DNA of 64,000 nt from positions 207,239-271,238 of the forward strand of contig NZ_JACBFD010000044.1 in assembly GCF_013391405.1 (NCBI RefSeq), given 5' to 3'. Every line of letters starts with the position of its first letter. Within the stretch, counting starts at the first letter, position 1. This DNA is from Staphylococcus sp. GSSP0090. GTDB lineage: Bacteria > Bacillota > Bacilli > Staphylococcales > Staphylococcaceae. Shown one piece after another: positions 58,811 to 64,000 of the stretch. Both the position numbers and the translations under genes were made by a program. The notes below the pieces were generated by a model. It had not been told where the DNA came from. It saw only the letters and a list, made by a program, of their open reading frames with translations, and searched no databases.

Positions 58811-59173
58811 ATGGTCAAAGTTTCAGAAACCTCACAATCTCAATTAGGTAAAATAGAAATAGCACCTGAAGTATTAACAGTAATAGCTAGTATTGCTACT
58901 TCTGAAATCAAAGGTGTACAAGGACATTTTAAAGAGTTAAAAAAAGGTAGTATTGAAAATATTAGTAAAAAACAACTTAGCCGTGGTGTCAAAGTGGATA
59001 CAAACGAGGATGGTATTTACATCGATGTATATTGTTCGTTATCTTATGGCATTAATATATCGGAAACTGCGAAAAAAATTCAACAAGCCATATATAATTC
59101 GTTAACGACGATGACAACAATTGAACCTAGTCAAATTAATATTCATATTACACATATAGAATCAATAAATTAA
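58811..59173 (+). CDS. Asp23/Gls24 family protein (YqhY-like)
   Basis: 120 aa. Family pattern: GKIEIAPEVLTVIASIATSEIKGVQG near the N-terminus and VYCSLSYGINISETAKKIQQAIYNSL in the second half. In Bacillus YqhY is encoded next to accBC and is linked genetically to control of acetyl-CoA carboxylase. The same neighbourhood here (13 bases after accC, TAGGAGGT RBS) supports that. Precise function unknown. Confidence 0.92.
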   Translation: MVKVSETSQSQLGKIEIAPEVLTVIASIATSEIKGVQGHFKELKKGSIENISKKQLSRGVKVDTNEDGIYIDVYCSLSYGINISETAKKIQQAIYNSLTTMTTIEPSQINIHITHIESIN

Positions 59174-59207
59174 AATTAAAAAGCAAATTTACTTTAAATT
59201 CATTTTG

Positions 59208-59242
59208 CGAAAAATGATGCTATGCATTTAAGCATTTTTTTC
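59208..59242 (+). terminator. Probable terminator after the accBC-yqhY cluster
   Basis: Imperfect stem around CGAAAAATGATGC (about 59208-59220) and GCATTTTTTTCG (about 59232-59243), with the T-run forming part of the 3' arm. Weaker than the other terminators here. A perfect TATAAT at 59256-59261 just downstream is the likely nusB -10 box, with a poor -35. Confidence 0.5.
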
Positions 59243-59283
59243 GTTAATGATTTACTATAATACTATGCTTGAAGGAGTTTATA

Positions 59284-59670
59284 ATGAGTCGAAAAGAATC
59301 TAGAACGCAAGCCTTTCAAACTCTATTTCAACTTGAAATGAAAAATAGTGATTTAACAATTGAAGAAGCAATCAGTTTTATTAAAGATGACAATCCAGAT
59401 TTAGAATTTGAATTTATCAGTTGGTTAGTGACTGGTGTTAAAGATCACGAGATGGTGTTAGATGAAAAAATCCAACCTCATTTAAAAGATTGGACTTTAG
59501 CACGATTATTAAAATCTGATCGAATTATTTTAAGAATGTCTACATTTGAATTGTTACATAGTTCAACGCCACAAAAAGTTATTATCAATGAAGCTGTTGA
59601 ATTAGCAAAACAATTCAGTGATGATGATCATTACAAATTTATAAATGGTGTATTGAGCAATATTGAATAG
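59284..59670 (+). CDS. nusB: Transcription antitermination factor NusB
   Basis: 128 aa all-helical protein that binds boxA RNA with NusE (S10) in rRNA antitermination. N-terminal [18 protein letters not shown] is the classic NusB start; the C-terminal [26 protein letters not shown] is also diagnostic. GAAGGAG precedes ATG 59284; the in-frame start at 59269 overlaps the RBS. Confidence 0.97.
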   Translation: MSRKESRTQAFQTLFQLEMKNSDLTIEEAISFIKDDNPDLEFEFISWLVTGVKDHEMVLDEKIQPHLKDWTLARLLKSDRIILRMSTFELLHSSTPQKVIINEAVELAKQFSDDDHYKFINGVLSNIE

Positions 59671-59684
59671 AAGAGTGATATAAC

Positions 59685-61022
59685 ATGTCAGAATATTTAA
59701 GTGTAACGTCGTTAACTAAATATATTAAATATAAATTTGACCAAGATCCTCATTTACAATCCGTATTAATTAAAGGTGAACTATCTAATTTTAAAAAACA
59801 TAGTAGTGGTCATCTTTATTTCAATGTAAAAGATAAAAATAGTGTAATCAGTGCAATGATGTTTAAAGGTAATGCCTCAAAAATTGATTTTGAACCTAAA
59901 GAAGGGGACGAAGTGCTTCTAGAAGCACGTGTTTCCGTGTATGAGCGTCGTGGAAATTATCAAATATATGTTAACAAAATGCATATAGATGGTATAGGTA
60001 ACCTATATCAAAGACTAGAGCAGTTGAAAAAGCAATTAACTAAAGAAGGCTTTTTTGATCAAAATCATAAAAAAGCCATACCTAAGTTCCCTAAAAAAAT
60101 TGCTGTTCTAACAGCCGGTACTGGTGCAGCAATACGAGACATTCATACAACCATAAATAGCAGGTATCCATTAGCAGAACAAGTTCAGATCAATACACTT
60201 GTTCAAGGAGAACAAGCTAAAAATGATATTATCGAAAAAATTAAGCAAGCTGATGCTTTAAATGTTGATACGATTATTATCGGTCGTGGTGGAGGTTCTA
60301 TTGAAGATTTATGGAATTTCAATGAAGAAGATGTCGTTAAAGCCATCTATGCATGTCAAACGCCCATTATTTCCGCAGTAGGCCATGAAACTGATTTTAC
60401 ATTAAGTGATTTTGTAGCAGATGTAAGAGCTGCAACGCCAACACAAGCAGCAGTAATGGCTACACCTGACCAATATGAATTGCGCCAATATTTACAACAA
60501 ACCAATTTATCATTGACTCGGTTTATTAAACAATACATGCAACAGCAACGAAAACATTTAGAACATATTGCATCTTATTATAAATTCCAAACGCCTTCAT
60601 TACTGTATGATCAACAAATACAAAAACGGGATGACCTTGAGAAACAACTTAAATTATCTTTAAATTTAAAAATTAAAAATCAGCAACAACAATTACAGTT
60701 ATTAGTTAATAATTTTAATCTAAAAACTTTTAAACAACACATCAATAGAGAACAATTAGCAAATAGTCAAAAACGTGATGAATTAACTAAAGTCATGCAT
60801 AAATTAATGGATAATCAAAAAAATAATCTTGCCAGAAAATTAGAAAATCTTAATAATTTAAGTCCTACAAATACAATGTTACGTGGATATACAATTGTAA
60901 ACAAGGATGATCATGTGATTACAAGTACAAATGACCTAGCTGAAAATGATAATATTGTATTGACAATGAAAGATGGTGTTGTTGATGCACAAGTAAAGAA
61001 AGTAAGGTGTAATGATGAGTAA
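59685..61022 (+). CDS. xseA: Exodeoxyribonuclease VII large subunit
   Basis: 445 aa. Catalytic subunit of the single-strand exonuclease. N-terminal OB fold (about 1-105, with [20 protein letters not shown]). Catalytic domain with GTGAAIRDI (about residues 147-155), [18 protein letters not shown] (about 202-219) and [27 protein letters not shown] (about 235-261). The long coiled coil (about 270-400) binds XseB. It overlaps xseB by 8 bases. Confidence 0.97.
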   Translation: MSEYLSVTSLTKYIKYKFDQDPHLQSVLIKGELSNFKKHSSGHLYFNVKDKNSVISAMMFKGNASKIDFEPKEGDEVLLEARVSVYERRGNYQIYVNKMHIDGIGNLYQRLEQLKKQLTKEGFFDQNHKKAIPKFPKKIAVLTAGTGAAIRDIHTTINSRYPLAEQVQINTLVQGEQAKNDIIEKIKQADALNVDTIIIGRGGGSIEDLWNFNEEDVVKAIYACQTPIISAVGHETDFTLSDFVADVRAATPTQAAVMATPDQYELRQYLQQTNLSLTRFIKQYMQQQRKHLEHIASYYKFQTPSLLYDQQIQKRDDLEKQLKLSLNLKIKNQQQQLQLLVNNFNLKTFKQHINREQLANSQKRDELTKVMHKLMDNQKNNLARKLENLNNLSPTNTMLRGYTIVNKDDHVITSTNDLAENDNIVLTMKDGVVDAQVKKVRCNDE

Positions 61023-61260
61023 TAGTAATACACAAAGTTTTGAAGAAATGATGAAAGAATTAGAAACAATTGTACAAAAATTAGACAATGAAAATGTTTC
61101 TTTAGAAGAATCTTTAAACCTATACCAGCGTGGTATGAAATTATCAGCTTCTTGTGATGAAACATTAAAAGATGCTGAGAAAAAAGTAAATGAATTGATG
61201 TCTGATGAAAAGACCGATAATAATGACGATACTGAGAAGGTAGATAGTGATGATGAATAA
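61015..61260 (+). CDS. xseB: Exodeoxyribonuclease VII small subunit
   Basis: 81 aa. Helical hairpin [36 protein letters not shown] is diagnostic of XseB; the C-terminus is an acidic tail. ATG 61015 is preferred over 61012 for spacing to AAGGTG. It overlaps both xseA and ispA, so the three are translated together. Confidence 0.96.
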   Translation: MSNSNTQSFEEMMKELETIVQKLDNENVSLEESLNLYQRGMKLSASCDETLKDAEKKVNELMSDEKTDNNDDTEKVDSDDE

Positions 61261-62137
61261 AAAAATGGAACATTTAACTGAAGAAGTTAATCAAATGTTA
61301 ACTGAAGTAATTCCCACTTCTAAACTTAATACTAATTTAGAAGAAAGTATGCGTTATTCATTAGAGGCAGGCGGAAAAAGAATAAGACCTGTATTATTAC
61401 TATTAACTTTAGAAATGTTAACAGGTCATTATAAGAAAGGCTATTCATCAGCACTTGCGCTAGAAATGATCCACACATATTCATTAATACACGATGATTT
61501 ACCACCAATGGACAATGATGATTACCGAAGAGGCAAACTAACCAATCATAAAGTATTTGGAGAATGGAAAGCGATTCTAGCGGGCGATGCGCTATTAACT
61601 AAAGCGTTTGATACTATTGTCAATGATGCATCGCTGACTGATCTTGCAAAAGTGAAGCTAATCAAACGTTTATCCTTTGCTAGTGGCCATTTAGGTATGG
61701 TGGGTGGACAAACACTTGATATGCAAAGTGAAGGCGAAGAAACAAATATCGATATAAACACATTAGAGCAAATTCACAATGCAAAAACAGGTGCGCTTTT
61801 AAAATTTGCAGTGATGGCAGCGGTCGATATCGCCGAACCAGAAAATGAAGTATCGAGTGCATTAGAGTCATATAGTGAACATCTGGGATTAATGTTCCAA
61901 ATCAAAGATGATTTATTGGATATATATGGTGATGAAGCTAAACTTGGTAAAGCTGTTGGTAGTGATATTGAAAATGATAAAAGTACCTATGTTTCACTCT
62001 TAGGTCAACAAGGTGCTGAAGACAAACTGAAATATCATACAGACAAAGCTTACCAATGTTTAAATCAATTACCAGAACAATATAATATAGACAATTTAGT
62101 ATATATTATAGAACTTTTTAATCATCGTGAATCATAA
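61250..62137 (+). CDS. ispA: Farnesyl diphosphate synthase
   Basis: 295 aa trans-isoprenyl diphosphate synthase that makes the C15 precursor for menaquinone, undecaprenyl lipid and staphyloxanthin-type carotenoids. First Asp-rich motif [10 protein letters not shown] (about residues 82-91), second DDLLD (about 221-225), plus [14 protein letters not shown]. The start is uncertain among GTG 61247, ATG 61250 and ATG 61253, all inside the xseB end. No dxs follows, unlike Bacillus, consistent with staphylococcal use of the mevalonate pathway. Confidence 0.95.
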   Translation: MMNKKMEHLTEEVNQMLTEVIPTSKLNTNLEESMRYSLEAGGKRIRPVLLLLTLEMLTGHYKKGYSSALALEMIHTYSLIHDDLPPMDNDDYRRGKLTNHKVFGEWKAILAGDALLTKAFDTIVNDASLTDLAKVKLIKRLSFASGHLGMVGGQTLDMQSEGEETNIDINTLEQIHNAKTGALLKFAVMAAVDIAEPENEVSSALESYSEHLGLMFQIKDDLLDIYGDEAKLGKAVGSDIENDKSTYVSLLGQQGAEDKLKYHTDKAYQCLNQLPEQYNIDNLVYIIELFNHRES

Positions 62138-62156
62138 AAATGAATGATACGGTTTA

Positions 62157-62191
62157 AAATCATGCTACGTCTAAGTAGTGTGATTTTTTTA
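62157..62191 (+). terminator. Terminator after ispA
   Basis: AAATCA-GCTAC (62158-62168) pairs with GTAG-TGATTT (62175-62186) with small internal mismatches, then a T-run. Confidence 0.8.
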
Positions 62192-62371
62192 TTTTATTAT
62201 ATCTCTATTCAATAATTATTCAGCAAGCGTATAATTTTATATATGTCATCATTCAATGTTGACATGATTCAATCAAAACAAAATGTATGACTAACACCAT
62301 ACTTACTCAGAAACAACCTGATGTGTAAGTAAAATTACAAACTGTCTTTAGTAGTCGTATGCTTAGGCTTG

Positions 62372-62397
62372 TGGTAAAATCAATGTATAAATATTCG
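62372..62397 (+). promoter_or_regulatory. argR promoter with ARG-box-like operator
   Basis: TGGTAAAAT (62372-62380) is an extended -10. Right after it, TGTATAAATATTCG (62384-62397) matches the ARG box pattern TGAAT-WWWW-ATTCA with two mismatches, placed at the expected transcription start. ArgR binding there would give autorepression. Confidence 0.55.
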
Positions 62398-62415
62398 TTT
62401 ATAGAGGTGCTAGAT

Positions 62416-62868
62416 ATGGCTAAAAAATCGGTAAGACATATAAAAATAAGAGAAATTATTTCAAATGAAAAAATTGAAACACAAGATGAATTAGTAAAGC
62501 GATTAAATGAATATGAATTAAATGTTACGCAAGCGACCGTTTCTAGAGATATTAAGGAATTGCAACTTATAAAAGTGCCCACACCAGCTGGCCAATATGT
62601 TTATAGCTTGCCAAATGATAGGAAATATCATCCTTTGGAAAAATTAGGTCGTTATTTAATGGACTCATTTGTAAATATTGATGGAACGGATAATCTATTA
62701 GTATTAAAAACATTACCTGGTAATGCACAATCAATTGGTGCAATATTAGATCAAATAGATTGGGAAGAAGTATTAGGAACCATTTGTGGAGACGATACAT
62801 GTTTAATTATCTGTCGTGATGATGCTGCAAGCGAGAAGATTAAAACACGCATCTTTAATTTATTATAA
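62416..62868 (+). CDS. argR: Arginine repressor ArgR/AhrC
   Basis: 150 aa hexameric regulator of arginine metabolism. Winged-helix N-terminus (about 1-70, [20 protein letters not shown]). The C-terminal arginine-binding and oligomerisation domain (about 75-150) has [37 protein letters not shown] 62416 follows AGAGGTG; the frame is open 57 bases further, but that part overlaps the promoter. It precedes recN, as in other Firmicutes. Confidence 0.96.
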   Translation: MAKKSVRHIKIREIISNEKIETQDELVKRLNEYELNVTQATVSRDIKELQLIKVPTPAGQYVYSLPNDRKYHPLEKLGRYLMDSFVNIDGTDNLLVLKTLPGNAQSIGAILDQIDWEEVLGTICGDDTCLIICRDDAASEKIKTRIFNLL

Positions 62869-62889
62869 GTATAAGGAAGTGTTAAAAGG

Positions 62890-64000
62890 ATGCTCCAAAC
62901 GCTATCTATTAAACAATTTGCAATTATTGATGAACTTGAGGTTCATTTTGGGGATGGGTTAACTGTCCTAAGTGGTGAAACAGGCGCTGGTAAATCAATT
63001 ATAATTGATGCAATCGGTCAATTGATTGGTATGCGTGCTTCATCCAATTATGTAAGACATGGTGAAAAAAAGGCAGTTATCGAAGGTATTTTTGATATTG
63101 ATGAAAGCAAGGAAGCTATATCTATATTAGAGGCTTTAGATATTGATATCGATGAAGATTTTCTTCTCGTAAAAAGAGAAATTTTCAGTAGTGGTAAAAG
63201 CATGTGCCGAGTCAATAATCAAATCGTAACTTTACAAGACTTACGCAAAATCATGCAAGAATTATTAGATATTCACGGCCAGCATGAAACACAAACACTT
63301 TTAAAACAAAAATATCATTTACAACTTCTTGATAATTATGCTGAAAACAAATATAAAAAATTACTTCATTCGTATGTGGCAACGTTTGATCAGTACAAAG
63401 CTAAAAAGAAAGAATTAGAAGATTTGGAATCTGCGGATCAAGCTTTATTACAGCGTTTAGATTTGCTGAAATTCCAATATGAAGAATTGCAAGAAGCAAA
63501 CTTAGTTGAAGGTGAAGTAAAACAACTCGAAACAGACATTAAACGCATACAAAATTCTGAAAATCTAAGTCTTGCATTAAATAATGCACACCTCACATTG
63601 ACTGATGAACATGCTATAACAGATCGGCTGTATGAATTAAGTAATCAGCTACAAGCAGTTAGTCAAATTTTACCTGAAAAATATGATTCATTGAAGGAAG
63701 AGGTAGATCAATTTTATTACACACTAGAAGATGCCAAACATCAATTATACGATGAATTGACTAATACAGAATTTGATGAACAGTATTTAAATGAATTAGA
63801 GTCTAGAATGAATGTACTCAATGATCTGAAAAGAAAATACGGCAAGGATATTAGTGAACTAATTACTTATCAAAGTAAACTTGCTAATGAAATTGATAAA
63901 ATAGAGAATTATGAAGAAAGTACATCTCAATTAAGACAAGAAATTGATAGCTTATACGAGGAAGTAATTACATTAGGTGAACAATTATCAAAAGAGCGTC
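62890..64000 (+). CDS. recN: DNA repair protein RecN, 5' part (runs off the window)
   Basis: First 370 codons of an expected ~555. SMC-like ATPase for double-strand break repair. It starts MLQTLSIKQFAIIDELEVHFGDG, with Walker A GETGAGKSIIIDAI (about residues 30-43) and the family segment LDIHGQHETQTLL (about 130-142). A long coiled coil from about residue 160 continues to the edge. RBS ATAAGGAAGTG, 21 bases after argR. The reading frame is intact to base 64000. Confidence 0.97.
   Translation, partial: MLQTLSIKQFAIIDELEVHFGDGLTVLSGETGAGKSIIIDAIGQLIGMRASSNYVRHGEKKAVIEGIFDIDESKEAISILEALDIDIDEDFLLVKREIFSSGKSMCRVNNQIVTLQDLRKIMQELLDIHGQHETQTLLKQKYHLQLLDNYAENKYKKLLHSYVATFDQYKAKKKELEDLESADQALLQRLDLLKFQYEELQEANLVEGEVKQLETDIKRIQNSENLSLALNNAHLTLTDEHAITDRLYELSNQLQAVSQILPEKYDSLKEEVDQFYYTLEDAKHQLYDELTNTEFDEQYLNELESRMNVLNDLKRKYGKDISELITYQSKLANEIDKIENYEESTSQLRQEIDSLYEEVITLGEQLSKER

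Overview
The window is a contiguous, low-GC, gene-dense chromosomal segment from a Firmicute. Protein sequences and gene order indicate the genus Staphylococcus. Diagnostic points are a single-chain glycyl-tRNA synthetase behind a T-box, the PBP3/SodA/Zur/Znu block, the comG and comE operons starting with TTG, and a farnesyl diphosphate synthase with no dxs beside it. Several proteins (for example DnaG and ComGC) are clearly related to, but diverged from, the S. aureus sequences as I remember them, so a non-aureus staphylococcus is likely; I cannot name the species. There are no insertion sequences, prophage, CRISPR arrays, tRNA or rRNA genes, and no obvious horizontally acquired block. This is core genome, and its novelty lies mainly in regulatory architecture.

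Layout: (1) 1-5.7 kb: end of yqeK, rsfS, a methyltransferase, the late-competence comE operon (comEA-comEB-comEC) and holA. (2) 5.8-9.4 kb: rpsT (minus strand), lepA, hemW. (3) 9.4-16.5 kb: class I heat-shock operon hrcA-grpE-dnaK-dnaJ-prmA-rsmE, with a CIRCE element and a CtsR-like site, then rpsU. The mtaB gene expected between rsmE and rpsU is absent. (4) 16.7-23.5 kb: an NfeD-like protein, flotillin FloA, an unknown membrane-anchored protein, then phoH-ybeY-dgkA-cdd-era-recO. (5) 23.6-29.9 kb: glyS with T-box leader (minus strand), ccpN-like regulator, PPDK regulatory protein, dnaG, sigA. (6) 30-37.4 kb: trmK, Nif3/YqfO-like gene, cshB, nfo, the zinc-uptake cassette znuC-znuB-zur, sodA. 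(7) 37.5-44.2 kb: pbp3, rpmG, and a cluster of a folate cyclo-ligase, rhomboid protease, yqgQ, glcK, yqgV-like and a metallo-beta-lactamase-fold enzyme. (8) 44.2-48.4 kb: comGA-GB-GC-GD-GE-GF-GG overlapping aroK. (9) 48.4-52.6 kb: a single-aptamer glycine riboswitch and gcvT-gcvPA-gcvPB. (10) 52.6-64 kb: rhodanese (minus), lipM, a small membrane protein and a lipoprotein (minus), pepQ-efp, accB-accC-asp23-like, nusB-xseA-xseB-ispA, argR, and the 5' part of recN, cut by the window end.

Most notable signal: both competence operons, comE and comG, begin with the same unusual device. Each has a perfect inverted repeat whose 3' arm contains the Shine-Dalgarno sequence and runs into a T-tract, and the TTG start codon sits in or at the end of that T-tract. 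Both carry an identical bipartite motif, AAGTAA-N13-TACGTGT, placed so that transcription started from it would begin inside the 3' arm. Read-through RNA from upstream housekeeping genes would therefore be terminated, or have its ribosome binding site masked. RNA started at the internal promoter (plausibly by the competence sigma factor SigH) would lack the 5' arm and be translated. The geometry is read directly from the sequence; the mechanism is inference.

Other regulatory observations are dual CtsR/HrcA sites at the heat-shock operon, a strong hairpin between dnaK and dnaJ, dyads overlapping the znu and accB promoters, an ARG-box-like site at the argR promoter, and the single-aptamer glycine riboswitch.
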